64,000 nucleotides of DNA from Phaeovulum veldkampii DSM 11550 (GCF_003034995.1 NZ_PZKF01000002.1:62001-126000), one strand, 5' to 3'; positions 18,264 to 28,356 are shown, counted from the stretch's first letter. Notes: a model not told the origin generated them from the letters alone. Program-made: numbers and translations.

Positions 18264-18842
18264 TCAGTGCCGGGAGAGCAGCAGGTATTCACCATAGCCA
18301 CGCCGCACCAGCGAGAATTCAGTGTTCTCGACCGGATCATAGGCAGATTTCTCGATTTTTGCGAGCGCGCGCCGCAGATTTTCACGAATGTCGTCCGAAC
18401 GGCCACTATCCAGCGCATAGGCGGTCTGGAACACGCGCGCCGCCTCGGCGGGTTTGCCGCGCTCCATCAGCACGACGCCAAGGTTATTCCACGCCGGAAC
18501 AAAGGTTTCGTCCACCTCGGTGGCGCGGCGCAGGATGCGTTCGGCCTGCCCCAACCGGCCCAGCCGCAGATTGGCCGAGCCGATGGCCGACAGCACATCC
18601 ACTGTCGCACCCTGCGTTCCGGCAGCGCGGTAATAGGCCTTCAGCGCCAGTTCATATTCGCCCGCGGCCATCAGGCGGTGCCCCACCGTCAGCCCGTCCA
18701 CCGCCGCGCCGCGCGCCACGCCGCTGGGGGCGTAGGGCGAGTCTTGGTCGGGGCGCATCCCACCTGCCGACCCGCAGGCCGACAGCGCCAGCACAGCCAG
18801 CATCAGAACGGGGCGGGCGGCGCCGGGCCGGGGGGATGTCAT
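18264..18842 (-). CDS. Second TPR lipoprotein of the tad locus
   Basis: A 192-residue protein with signal peptide and lipobox LALSAC, then TPR-like helices (YELALKAYYRAAGTQG, AERILRRATEVDETFVPAWNNLGVVLMERG). It resembles a shorter paralogue of the adjacent TadD. Tandem TPR lipoproteins are common in alphaproteobacterial cpa clusters and are thought to act together at the secretin. It starts 4 bp after tadC ends. Confidence 0.85.
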   Translation of the reverse strand: MTSPRPGAARPVLMLAVLALSACGSAGGMRPDQDSPYAPSGVARGAAVDGLTVGHRLMAAGEYELALKAYYRAAGTQGATVDVLSAIGSANLRLGRLGQAERILRRATEVDETFVPAWNNLGVVLMERGKPAEAARVFQTAYALDSGRSDDIRENLRRALAKIEKSAYDPVENTEFSLVRRGYGEYLLLSRH

Positions 18843-18846
18843 CGAA

Positions 18847-19848
18847 TCACAGGGCGATATTCATCGTGGCGAAGGTTTCCATCATGTCATGGACCGACGG
18901 ACCCACAAGGATGATCAACAGCGGCGGCACCGTGAACATCATCGTGCCAAGAGTCATCTTGGTCGGGATCTTGTTGGCGGCCTCTTCTGCGCGCATCACC
19001 CGTTTGTCGCGCATGTCGGCCGAATAGACCCGCAGCGCCTCGGCGATCGAGGTGCCGAAGGCTTGCGACTGGATCATCACGGTCACAAATGATTGCACGT
19101 CTGGCACCCCGGTCCGGTCGCCAAAGCCGCGCAGCACCTGCGCCTTGTCCTTGCCTGCCTTCAATTCATAGGCGATCAGCGCAAATTCCTCGGCCATGGC
19201 CGGATAGCCGGTCGCCAGTTCCTTGGCCACGCGGATGATGCCCTGATCCAGCGACTGGCCCGCCTCGACGCAGACCAGCAGCATGTCCAGCGCATCGGGA
19301 AAGCCGTTCTGAATGTCTTGATGGCGGGTTTGCACGCGCCGTTCGACCCAGTAGGTGGGCAGGTAGTAGCCAATGACGCCCGGCAGCAGCACCGCGATGA
19401 CCATGTTGCTTGTGGTGACTTCGCCGCGGGTCGAAGCGATCAGCGTATAGACAACGCCCAGCGTCAACATTCCGATGCCCAGCACGAACTGGGCGGCGTG
19501 AAAGATGCGCACCGCATTTTTGCTGCGATAGCCCGCGCGCGTCATCTTCAGCAACGAGGCCGACATTTCCTGTTCGGTCTTGGGCTCCAGAAATTCAGCG
19601 AATTTTTGCAGCTTGTCCTTGCCGCCATCGACGCGCAGGCGCTGGCCCGGTGTCTGTGCCCTCGGGCGTGCCGCGCGCTCTGCCAGATTGGACTGGCGCA
19701 GCCTGTCCAGCGGATCGGGCCGTCGCTGCATCATCGAATAAAGCGCCAGCAAGATCAGAATGAACCCCAGGGCCGCGACGATGATGACCGGCCCAAGCGG
19801 ACCGAGGGAGGGGGTCAGCTTCTCTGCCAATGCGGCAATACTATCCAC
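18847..19848 (-). CDS. tadC: Type II/IV secretion platform protein TadC
   Basis: A 333-residue inner-membrane protein of the T2SSF family, one of the two platform subunits of the Tad motor. It has an N-terminal membrane helix, a linker, two further helices, and the conserved F-domain CVEAGQSLDQGIIRVAKEL with a C-terminal membrane segment. It starts with GTG at 19848, preceded by AGGAG. It is adjacent to tadB (10 bp gap), as in standard tadABC order. Confidence 0.93.
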   Translation of the reverse strand: MDSIAALAEKLTPSLGPLGPVIIVAALGFILILLALYSMMQRRPDPLDRLRQSNLAERAARPRAQTPGQRLRVDGGKDKLQKFAEFLEPKTEQEMSASLLKMTRAGYRSKNAVRIFHAAQFVLGIGMLTLGVVYTLIASTRGEVTTSNMVIAVLLPGVIGYYLPTYWVERRVQTRHQDIQNGFPDALDMLLVCVEAGQSLDQGIIRVAKELATGYPAMAEEFALIAYELKAGKDKAQVLRGFGDRTGVPDVQSFVTVMIQSQAFGTSIAEALRVYSADMRDKRVMRAEEAANKIPTKMTLGTMMFTVPPLLIILVGPSVHDMMETFATMNIAL

Positions 19849-19858
19849 GCCGATCTCC

Positions 19859-20827
19859 TCAGACCTTGATGTTGACCATGGCCCGCATGAACAGCACGTT
19901 CACGCCGAGCATCGTGAAAACCGCCAGCGCGGCCGGGATGAAGGCGGGGGCGTCCTTTACCGTATCGTAGAAATCGGGCTTGGTCAGCTGGATGATGACC
20001 AGCACCATCAGCGGAAAGGCCGACAGGAAGTTGCCCGACCATTTTGCATCGGCAGTAATCGCCTTGACCCTGCGAAACAGCCGGAACCGTGCGCGGATCA
20101 CCTTTGACAGCCCTTCCAGAATCTCGGCAAGGTTGCCGCCAGATTGGCTCTGGATCGACACCGAAACGGCCAGAAAGCGCAAATCCTGCATATCCATCCG
20201 TTCGGCCAGATCGCGCAGGCTTTCGGCCACGTCGCGGCCATAGGCCGCCTGATCGGCGATGATGCCAAATTCCGATCCCATCGGGTCGGGCAATTCCTTT
20301 GCCACGATCTGGATTGCGGCCGAAAACGGGTGGCCCACCCGCAACGACCGCACCATCAGTTCGATCGCGTCGGGCAGTTGCTCTTCGATCATCGACATGC
20401 GCTTTTTGGCCTTGCTGTTGACCCACAGCACAACGCCGCCCACGCCCATCACCACAGCCACCGCCACACGCACCGGCGCGGCGGCACTGGTGCCGATCGA
20501 CAGACCCAGATAGGCCACCGCAACCAGCAGCGCCATCACCGCGATCAACGCCTTGGGCGAAAACGCGATATTGGCCTTTTGCGCCTTGTCGGCCAGCATA
20601 GAATACAGCGGTATTCCGCCCGCATTGCGGTGCTGGTTCATCTCTTTGCGAAGCTGTTCCAGAACCTCTTCGCGGCGCCCGCCCTTTTCCAGCAGTTCCA
20701 GCCGCCGGTTGACCCGCTTGTTCAGCGAGATCGACTTGCCATAGACCAGCAGATAGATGCCCTCGACCAGCAAGAGCACGGCCAGAAAGATCAGGCCATA
20801 GATGATCGGCGTTGGGCTGATGATCAT
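19859..20827 (-). CDS. tadB: Type II/IV secretion platform protein TadB
   Basis: A 322-residue inner-membrane T2SSF-family protein that forms the Tad motor platform with TadC and the CpaF ATPase. It has a membrane helix at residues 8-30, a second hydrophobic pair near 95-140, the family F-domain region MVRSLRVGHPFSAAIQIVAK, and two C-terminal membrane segments ending in MLGVNVLFMRAMVNIKV. It lies between cpaF and tadC. Confidence 0.94.
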   Translation of the reverse strand: MIISPTPIIYGLIFLAVLLLVEGIYLLVYGKSISLNKRVNRRLELLEKGGRREEVLEQLRKEMNQHRNAGGIPLYSMLADKAQKANIAFSPKALIAVMALLVAVAYLGLSIGTSAAAPVRVAVAVVMGVGGVVLWVNSKAKKRMSMIEEQLPDAIELMVRSLRVGHPFSAAIQIVAKELPDPMGSEFGIIADQAAYGRDVAESLRDLAERMDMQDLRFLAVSVSIQSQSGGNLAEILEGLSKVIRARFRLFRRVKAITADAKWSGNFLSAFPLMVLVIIQLTKPDFYDTVKDAPAFIPAALAVFTMLGVNVLFMRAMVNIKV

Positions 20828-20838
20828 GTCCGGGCCTT

Positions 20839-22272
<1,434 letters not shown>

Positions 22273-22282
22273 CGGCGGTTCC

Positions 22283-23542
22283 TCAGATGCTGACGGCTTC
22301 CGCGGCGCGGTTCAGATCATAAAGCGACCTGGCGAGCTTGGCGATATCCTTGCGAAGCGGGTTCTTGGCGGCGGCCTCAGACAGGGGCAGGCCGTGGTCA
22401 TTGGCCTCTGTCACCTGTTTCCCGCCATCCGTCAGTTGCAACTCAATCGAGATATCAAGGCTTTCCGCCAACCGCCGCACGCGCGATTTTGCGCTGAGGT
22501 CGGTGAATTTCGGCCCCCGGTTCAGCACATAGCGCAGACGTTCGGCAGGAAGCCCTTCGGATTTCAGCGCCCGGATCATGCGCAGCGTGTTCTGCGCTGA
22601 CCGCAAATCCAGCTCGATCAGGGCGAAATACACATGCGCCGCGTTCAAAACCGTTTCGGTCCAGGTGACGACCGTCGTCGGCATGTCGATCACGACAAAG
22701 TCGAAATTCGCTCGCGCCATGTCGATCAGGCGCTGGATGTCTTCGGGGCCGACGATGTCAAGCGGCACCATGTCGGCGGGGGCTGTCAGAACCTGAAGCC
22801 GGTCGTTGAAGGTGCTCAGCGCCTGAACGAAGCTTTCAGAGTCCATGCGCGACGTGTCGGACAGCAGTTCCAGCACCGCCTCGCGCCGGGGCAGGTCAAG
22901 ATAGGTCGAGACGCTGCCATATTGCAGGTCGAGGTCCAGCAGGCAGACCCGCGGGCCGCCTTTCTTTTCGCAATTGGCCAGTTCCCACGCCAGATTGACG
23001 GCAAAGGTCGTGGCGCCCGCACCACCCGCCAGCCCATGCACCGGGAGGATAACGCCATCCTTGCCCCCCGTCGCGGTGAAGGCAGGGGCGGTGTCGCCCA
23101 ACAGCGGCAGGCGCTGATCGGGAATCGGGGCCTTGGTCTGCGACAGCCGCTCGATCGCCTCATGCAGGGCGCCATCGGGCAGCGGATATGGCACGAAATC
23201 ATCCGCCCCCTGACGCAACAGTTGATGCAGGGCGATCGGGCTGACATCTTCGGCGATCACAATCACCCGGATGCCGCGGTCGCGCGCAGCCACGATGATG
23301 TCCGCGACGCGGGCCAGATCGCCCTCATCCTCGCCATTGACCGCGATTGCCACAAATTCCAGCGCTGCCGCGTCTGGCTGCGCCAGAAACAGTATCGCAT
23401 CGTCAAAGGTCAGGTCGCCCCAGCTTTCGCCAAGTTCGGCCTCCATATCCTCGATCAGCAGATCGAAATTTGCGACATCGCGCGAGATCGTACAGGCTAC
23501 GATCGGGGCGGGTTCTGGCTTCATTACTGCAGTTGCGCTCAT
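22283..23542 (-). CDS. cpaE: CpaE/TadZ pilus localisation ATPase
   Basis: A 419-residue protein with an N-terminal receiver-like domain and a C-terminal MinD/ParA-like ATPase domain. The ATPase loop is HGLAGGAGATTFAVNLA: the usual first lysine of the deviant Walker A is missing, as in TadZ-type proteins that may bind ATP weakly or only in dimers. LLDLDLQYGSV provides the following conserved motif. CpaE/TadZ marks the pilus site at the pole. The start at 23542 is chosen because AAGGACG lies upstream; the frame runs 22 residues further. It is 10 bp from cpaF. Confidence 0.92.
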   Translation of the reverse strand: MSATAVMKPEPAPIVACTISRDVANFDLLIEDMEAELGESWGDLTFDDAILFLAQPDAAALEFVAIAVNGEDEGDLARVADIIVAARDRGIRVIVIAEDVSPIALHQLLRQGADDFVPYPLPDGALHEAIERLSQTKAPIPDQRLPLLGDTAPAFTATGGKDGVILPVHGLAGGAGATTFAVNLAWELANCEKKGGPRVCLLDLDLQYGSVSTYLDLPRREAVLELLSDTSRMDSESFVQALSTFNDRLQVLTAPADMVPLDIVGPEDIQRLIDMARANFDFVVIDMPTTVVTWTETVLNAAHVYFALIELDLRSAQNTLRMIRALKSEGLPAERLRYVLNRGPKFTDLSAKSRVRRLAESLDISIELQLTDGGKQVTEANDHGLPLSEAAAKNPLRKDIAKLARSLYDLNRAAEAVSI

Positions 23543-23748
23543 TACCTGTCGTCCTTCCATAGGCGGTCGCCTTGGGGGCTGATGGTCGCTTGCCATGTTT
23601 TTCGTCAACGCCCCAGCGCGGCCATCTGGCGCATCACAGATCGCGCGCCACTCCTGCCAAGTTTCAGAGTTGCAGCTAATCTTGGCGACATTGGGGCCAA
23701 AAAACCGTAATTGTGCGGTTTGCTTACACGATCTTGGGCAGCGCAGGC

Positions 23749-23772
23749 CCCCGGCCTGAATGCTGGCCGGGG
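23749..23772 (-). terminator. Hairpin between ompA-like gene and cpaE
   Basis: A perfect 8-bp stem (CCCCGGCC / GGCCGGGG) with an 8-nt loop lies 10-33 bp after the OmpA-like stop, inside the 239-bp gap before cpaE. There is no T-run, so it may attenuate or stabilise mRNA rather than end it. The rest of the gap holds no gene I can see. Confidence 0.5.
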
Positions 23773-23781
23773 CGCAAGGCG

Positions 23782-24438
23782 TCAGTTGCCGCCAAGGCCG
23801 GTGACGGCCTGATCGGTCTTGCCACCCTGCTGTTGCCAGGCGGCGCTTTCCACATAATCGCGGAAGATGATCTGGGCATATTTGCCGTTCAAGACCATCG
23901 GATGGCTGTTCACAAAGCCCGAGACCTCGGTGACTGTGCGGCGGTTGCGCACGTCTTCGCCCGGCGTGTAAACCAGCGGCCGGGTTTTGCCATAAGACAC
24001 CACAGCCTCCAGCCGCGAGCGGGAAATTCCCTGCGATGTCAGAAAGTTGACCACGGCGTGGGCGCGCCGCATTCCCAATGCCTTGTTATAGCCTTCCGAC
24101 CCGACAAGGTCGGTGTGCCCATAGACGCGAAACCGGACCTCGGGGAACTGGCGAATCCAGTCGGCCTGGCGCACCAGCGCCGCCCGTGCGGTGCCATCCA
24201 GCACAGCGCTGTCGAAGGCAAAGTTGACGGTGCTGGGCACCTCGGCTGCAAAGCGCTGGTTCAGGTTGACAGTGTAATCCCGATGACCTGACTGGATCAG
24301 GGTGTTGTTCATCGTCGCGTTGCCGAAATTGCCGCCGTCAAGCTGCGAACCGGCCTCTGCGTTGAAGGTGGCGGGGTTGCACCCCGCAAGGCCGGAAAGG
24401 GCCAGTGCCAGAACGACGATTCTGCCGGAAACCTGCAT
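23782..24438 (-). CDS. OmpA-family lipoprotein of the tad locus
   Basis: A 218-residue protein with a lipoprotein signal (LSGLAGC) and a C-terminal OmpA-like peptidoglycan-binding domain: VNFAFDSAVLDG, RVYGHTDLVGSEGYN, and LGMRRAHAVVNFL. It sits where cpaD usually lies, between cpaC and cpaE, and probably anchors the secretin complex to peptidoglycan. Its ribosome site (GGAGTAAGG) overlaps the end of cpaC, 4 bp upstream. Confidence 0.88.
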   Translation of the reverse strand: MQVSGRIVVLALALSGLAGCNPATFNAEAGSQLDGGNFGNATMNNTLIQSGHRDYTVNLNQRFAAEVPSTVNFAFDSAVLDGTARAALVRQADWIRQFPEVRFRVYGHTDLVGSEGYNKALGMRRAHAVVNFLTSQGISRSRLEAVVSYGKTRPLVYTPGEDVRNRRTVTEVSGFVNSHPMVLNGKYAQIIFRDYVESAAWQQQGGKTDQAVTGLGGN

Positions 24439-24442
24439 CGCC

Positions 24443-25846
24443 TTACTCCATCACATAGCCATAAGAGCCGGAAAAGTCCTGCCGCGCCACCTCTGCTGCG
24501 GGGCCGCTATTGCGTGCCCCCGCAGAGGTGCGGCCCAGCAGGAACAGTTCGCTTTCGCTGGGTGGGCGGACCCGGTCGGTGGGCAGCGCCAGCGCCTCGC
24601 CGCGGGTCGGCGTGACCAGATGCGGGGTGACGATGATCACCAGTTCCGATTGCTTGCGTTCATAGGCCGCCGAGCGGAACAGCGCGCCCAGCACCGGCAC
24701 ATCGCCCAGCCACGGGATCTGTGAATTCAGGTCGGTGAAATCGTCCTGCAACAACCCGGCAATGGCAAAACTCTCGCCGTCGCGCATTTCAACCGTGGTC
24801 TGCGCATCGCGCCGCTTGAAGGCATTGACCGAAAAGCCACCATTAGCCACCGTCACCGTGGTGTCGATCGCCGAAACGGCAGCCTGAATTTCCAGGTTGA
24901 TGATGTCGCCATCGACCACCCGTGGAACAAAGGCCATTTCCACGCCGAAGGGTTTGTATTCGATGGTGATGCCATCATCGCTGGAAACCGGGATCGGGTA
25001 TTCGCCCCCCGCCAGAAACTTCGCCTCTTGCCCCGACAGGGCAGTCAAGTTCGGTTCGGCCAGTGTCCGCACCATGCCCTTGGCCTCCAGCGCCTCCAGC
25101 AGGACCGCAATCCCGACCTCCCCAATCGAAAACCCGGTGCCGATCCCGCCCAGCGACTTGCCGCCCAACGGAATGGTCGAGCCATCAAAGATCGCGTTGA
25201 TGCCGTTGATATTGTTGTTTGCGCCCGACAAAACCCCGTCGCTGCCAGCCGAGGCGATCCCCAGTGACGCGGACAGATTTTTCGACACCGAGCGTTGCAT
25301 CTCGGCAAACCGCACCTTCAGCATGACCTGCTGGGTCCCGCCCACGCTCATCAGGTTGGAGACACGGTCGGGTGCGTAGCGTTGCGCCAGTTCCAGCGCA
25401 CGATCCAGTTTCGCTGTCGAGGATACTGTGCCCGACAGCACGATACCATCGTTTGCGGTGCGCACCTCGATCGGCTCGCCCGGAAGGATCTGGCGCAGGC
25501 GTTCCTTGAATTCACCGATGTCGGGGGTGACCTGCACCTCGACGTTGGTGATCAGGTTGCCGTCGGGGCCAAGGATCGTCATCGTCGTGCGACCGGGCAC
25601 TTTGCCCAGCACATAGATGGTGCGGTCCGACAAGGTGGTGATATCGGCGATGCCGGGGTTGGCAATCGACAATTCCGCAAAGGGCTGATCGCTTTCGACC
25701 ACCACGGCACGGTTCATAGGCACGTTCAGCGGGCTGGAGGTGGACCCCGACATCACACGCAGCGTTTCTGCGCTGACAGGCATGACCGCCCCGATCACAA
25801 GAGAAGTGCCCAGCAGGCAAGCCCCGAATATTGCTCGTACTTTCAT
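24443..25846 (-). CDS. cpaC: Tad secretin CpaC/RcpA
   Basis: A 467-residue outer-membrane secretin that forms the channel for the Flp pilus. It has a signal peptide (ends PVSAETL), an N-terminal pilus-formation domain, a BON-like domain near 105-170 (LRQILPGEPIEVRTANDGIVLSG), and the C-terminal secretin domain with VPVLGALFRS. The ATG at 25846 after AGGCAGGA gives the signal peptide; the longer frame is not supported. It is downstream of cpaB (190-bp gap) and 4 bp before the OmpA-like gene. Confidence 0.95.
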   Translation of the reverse strand: MKVRAIFGACLLGTSLVIGAVMPVSAETLRVMSGSTSSPLNVPMNRAVVVESDQPFAELSIANPGIADITTLSDRTIYVLGKVPGRTTMTILGPDGNLITNVEVQVTPDIGEFKERLRQILPGEPIEVRTANDGIVLSGTVSSTAKLDRALELAQRYAPDRVSNLMSVGGTQQVMLKVRFAEMQRSVSKNLSASLGIASAGSDGVLSGANNNINGINAIFDGSTIPLGGKSLGGIGTGFSIGEVGIAVLLEALEAKGMVRTLAEPNLTALSGQEAKFLAGGEYPIPVSSDDGITIEYKPFGVEMAFVPRVVDGDIINLEIQAAVSAIDTTVTVANGGFSVNAFKRRDAQTTVEMRDGESFAIAGLLQDDFTDLNSQIPWLGDVPVLGALFRSAAYERKQSELVIIVTPHLVTPTRGEALALPTDRVRPPSESELFLLGRTSAGARNSGPAAEVARQDFSGSYGYVME

Positions 25847-26036
25847 TGTGATCCTGCCTCTCCGATCACGTTTCTTGTCGGATCTTGCGCCCGATTGAGC
25901 GGCCTTTGCAGCCTTTTCCGTTCGCAGGATGAGTGAGATGAAAAAGTTTTGCAATAATCAAACGATTGGCACCTGTCTTTCGCGCAATTTGGTGGGAATC
26001 GTGCAACGCCTGCCGGATCGGGCCAATCCGGGACTT

Positions 26037-26906
26037 TCAATCCGGGCAGGGAATTTCGGTTTCGATCATCTCGCCCGCCTTGCGGGTGCGAATGGTGCAG
26101 ACCTTGGGCGCTTCGGTTTCAACGATCTCTGCGCGCTCGATGCCCAGCAGGCGGTTGCGGTCGATCTCGATGGCGCCGACGGCGGTATCATCGCCGGTGC
26201 CGACCAGCGCCAGCGTCAGCCGCCCGGTCGATTGTGCCAGCGTCAGCGCGGCCACCTGTTCCGAGGTCACCTCGGCGGTGACCGTGCGCGCCTGCACCGT
26301 TTCTGCCGCGCGGTCCGCGTCGGCGCTTTGGTCGATGGCGATCAGTTTCAGGTTGGTGTCGATCAGTTTTGACACCTCGCGGTCGCCAGAGCGGCCAAAC
26401 CAATACACATCAACCCGGTCGCCCGGTCGCAAGAAACCCGAAACACTCGATGTCGCATCGACGCTGATCGTGAATGCCCGCATGTTGGGCGCAAGGCTGG
26501 CGGTGATGCCGGCGCCCACGCCGGGCGCGGTGATCTTGGTTGCCAGCAGCGGTTCATAGGCCGCCAGGCTGCGCAGCGTGGCCCGTGGGCGGGTTTCGCC
26601 CTCGACAAAGACGGCGCGGGCCTGTTGTGCCTGCGGTTGCGGGGCGATGATCGTTGCGAATGTGCCTTCGGGCACCTTTCCCGCCTGCACCTTGACCACG
26701 TCAAGATCTGCTGGGGAAAAGCGTTCGCCATATTTCAGCGGGCGCTTGATCACGACGACATCGACGAGTTGCGGTGCCCGCGCCTGTGCGGCCAGCAGCA
26801 TGTCGCGTTCCATCTGCGTCTGCGCGATAAAGCCCTGCGCCATGTAGACCGCAAACCCCGCAAGGGCGATCCCGAGCAGCAGCACCAACCCGAACACCAA
26901 GCGCAT
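26037..26906 (-). CDS. cpaB: Flp pilus assembly protein CpaB/RcpC
   Basis: A 289-residue periplasmic protein with an N-terminal membrane anchor (residues 1-25) and a SAF-like domain (VVVIKRPLKYGERFSPADLDVV) followed by the RcpC/CpaB domain (FTISVDATSSVSGFLRPGDRVDVYW). It supports assembly of the secretin and pilus. The gap to the first pilin gene (26907-27166) holds a small GC-rich hairpin near 27129-27142 and no gene I can support. Confidence 0.93.
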   Translation of the reverse strand: MRLVFGLVLLLGIALAGFAVYMAQGFIAQTQMERDMLLAAQARAPQLVDVVVIKRPLKYGERFSPADLDVVKVQAGKVPEGTFATIIAPQPQAQQARAVFVEGETRPRATLRSLAAYEPLLATKITAPGVGAGITASLAPNMRAFTISVDATSSVSGFLRPGDRVDVYWFGRSGDREVSKLIDTNLKLIAIDQSADADRAAETVQARTVTAEVTSEQVAALTLAQSTGRLTLALVGTGDDTAVGAIEIDRNRLLGIERAEIVETEAPKVCTIRTRKAGEMIETEIPCPD

Positions 26907-27166
26907 TCTGTCACCCTTTCCGCCGTTTCCGACCCGCAGTTCAACTTGCGCGCCTCGTCGTAGCTTGTGTCATGAAGCGCAACCATGGCCCAAGATAAAG
27001 CTATTTGTGGCCAATTTGAGGGTGCGCGTGATCATGGCCGCGATCTGCGTTTGAAAAACAACACTACCCCGCACCGGCCAGGGCCTGCGGGATCATGTCG
27101 GCCTGGCACAGGGCAACGCCGCGCCTTGGGCCACGCTTGGCCTTCGGGCGCGGGCTGCAATCACCG

Positions 27167-27361
27167 TCAGAATGCCGTGGTGATGATGTCGTTTTCCAGT
27201 TCGTCGGCGATTTTGCTGGTCAGCGAGCCGACGCCGCCGCGAACGACGTTCAGCGCGGCAATGCCAAGCCCGACAACCGCGGCGGTCAGCACGACCCAGT
27301 CAACGGTCACGGCGCCGTCTTCTTCCCGCTCCACACGCTTCAAGATTCTGAAGATCTTCAT
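27167..27361 (-). CDS. Flp-family type IVb pilin 1
   Basis: A 64-residue prepilin. The 16-residue leader ends in EREEDG, and the mature part begins AVTVDWVVLTAAVVGLG. CpaA would cleave after Gly16. The usual Flp motif G/xxxxEY is here G/AVTVDW, with Asp at +5 and Trp at +6. The hydrophobic spine that packs the filament spans residues 20-40. The ATG at 27361 has GAAAGGA upstream; the frame continues 10 residues further. It is one of three tandem pilin paralogues. Confidence 0.92.
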   Translation of the reverse strand: MKIFRILKRVEREEDGAVTVDWVVLTAAVVGLGIAALNVVRGGVGSLTSKIADELENDIITTAF

Positions 27362-27508
27362 TTCCGGGTCCTTTCCACATGAGGCAGACACTGATCGGCG
27401 TCGGGCCTGTTGATTCCATCATTAACACTTACAACCATTCACCAAGATCATGGCGGCATTTTGTCGTCGGCGTGTTCACAAGGATTCCGCCCTGACCATG
27501 TGCAAAGA

Positions 27509-27526
27509 CCGCGCCCTGTGGCGCGG
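27509..27526 (-). terminator. Terminator after pilin 2
   Basis: A 7-bp stem (CCGCGCC / GGCGCGG, 4-nt loop) is followed on the minus strand by UCUUU, 28-45 bp after the stop of pilin 2. This is a reasonable intrinsic terminator. Confidence 0.65.
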
Positions 27527-27553
27527 CCCCGTTTGTTGTGCAATGACTAGCGA

Positions 27554-27802
27554 TCAGCCGTTGTCTCCGCCATCACCGCCATCACCGCCATCACCGCCAT
27601 CACCATCCCCAAACGAGGTGTTGATGATATCGCCGCCAACCGCATTGTTGATCGCGGTGGATTGGGTGCCCACGCCACCACGGACGACGGCCAGCGCAGC
27701 CAGGCCCAGGCCCACGACGGCGGCGGTCAGCACGACCCAGTCAACGGTTACGGCGCCGTCTTCATCGCGCTCCAGCCGCTTCAAGATTTTAAAGACGTTC
27801 AT
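27554..27802 (-). CDS. Flp-family type IVb pilin 2 with Gly-Asp repeat tail
   Basis: An 82-residue prepilin. The first 45 residues match pilins 1 and 3 (leader ending DEDG, mature start AVTVDWVVLTAAVVGLG). After a short variable region it carries a tail of about 17 residues built from Gly-Gly-Asp units, absent in the other two pilins. The tail is encoded by a 9-bp tandem repeat. It may be surface-exposed on the filament and might bind calcium or interact with surfaces; this is inference. Confidence 0.9.
   Translation of the reverse strand: MNVFKILKRLERDEDGAVTVDWVVLTAAVVGLGLAALAVVRGGVGTQSTAINNAVGGDIINTSFGDGDGGDGGDGGDGGDNG
27567..27602 (-). repeat. 9-bp tandem repeat in the pilin 2 tail
   Basis: Four perfect copies of CCGCCATCA (plus-strand sequence) lie in the 3' end of the pilin 2 gene, with a partial fifth copy beyond 27602. 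They encode the repeated Gly-Asp tail, and copy number could vary without frameshift because the unit is 9 bp. Confidence 0.9.
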
Positions 27803-27941
27803 CCTGGCTCCTTTCCTCTCATGGCGCGGCCATCTGCCTTGGCCAGAGTGGTTCTGATACTGTCACTTTACCTGATCTGTGATGTCGTCCGGGGGCGGGC
27901 CTGATCTGCCCGCGGCATGAATCCCTTGGCCCCGCCTCGTG

Positions 27942-27962
27942 AAAAGGGCCGCACCCTGCGGC
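27942..27962 (-). terminator. Terminator after pilin 3
   Basis: A 6-bp stem (GCCGCA / TGCGGC, 3-nt loop) lies 40-54 bp after the pilin 3 stop and is followed on the minus strand by CC and UUUU. It looks like an intrinsic terminator. Confidence 0.6.
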
Positions 27963-28001
27963 ACGGCCCCTTGCTGCGATCAGACAGCGGCCAAAGCCAC
28001 C

Positions 28002-28193
28002 TCAGAACGTCTTGACGATTTCGGCGGTCAGCACGTCGTTGATCTTGCCGGTTTGGTCTTTCACGCCACCACGGATCACGCTCAGCGCGGCCAGGCCCAG
28101 GCCGACGACGGCGGCGGTCAGCACAACCCAGTCAACGGTCACGGCGCCGTCTTCTTCGTTGTTGAACTTTTTCAGAATTTTGAAGGCTTTCAT
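28002..28193 (-). CDS. Flp-family type IVb pilin 3
   Basis: A 63-residue prepilin with leader ending NEEDG and mature start AVTVDWVVLTAAVVGLG, the same core as pilins 1 and 2. The C-terminal part differs (GGVKDQTGKINDVLTAEIVKTF). GGAG precedes the ATG at 28193. As the first gene of the minus-strand series it may be the highly expressed major pilin, but this cannot be told from sequence. Confidence 0.92.
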   Translation of the reverse strand: MKAFKILKKFNNEEDGAVTVDWVVLTAAVVGLGLAALSVIRGGVKDQTGKINDVLTAEIVKTF

Positions 28194-28341
28194 GGGGGTT
28201 CTCCATCGGGTTAAGGTTTCTGCCGCTGCGGGTCGTCTGGGTCTTTGTCTTTCGTCTGACCCGTTCCGTCGCGGTATGACCCTATATGGCCCCTGAATCG
28301 TGGCCCGAATTTGGCAGCCATCGGACATTTTGGCGAAGCCG

Positions 28342-28356
28342 TTAATTTTTCATTAG
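28342..28356. promoter_or_regulatory. CtrA-like box in the AT-rich intergenic region
   Basis: The 351-bp stretch 28194-28544 between divergent pilin 3 and the lytic transglycosylase holds no gene I can support. It contains an AT-rich block at about 28340-28395, unusual for this genome. Inside it is TTAA-N7-TTAG, seven of eight bases of the CtrA consensus TTAA-N7-TTAA. CtrA controls pilin genes in Caulobacter, so the match is suggestive, but AT-rich DNA produces it by chance. Confidence 0.35.

Noticed and set aside
27567-27602. Possible CRISPR-like repeats
   Set aside because: The units are 9 bp, contiguous and in the coding frame, without spacers.
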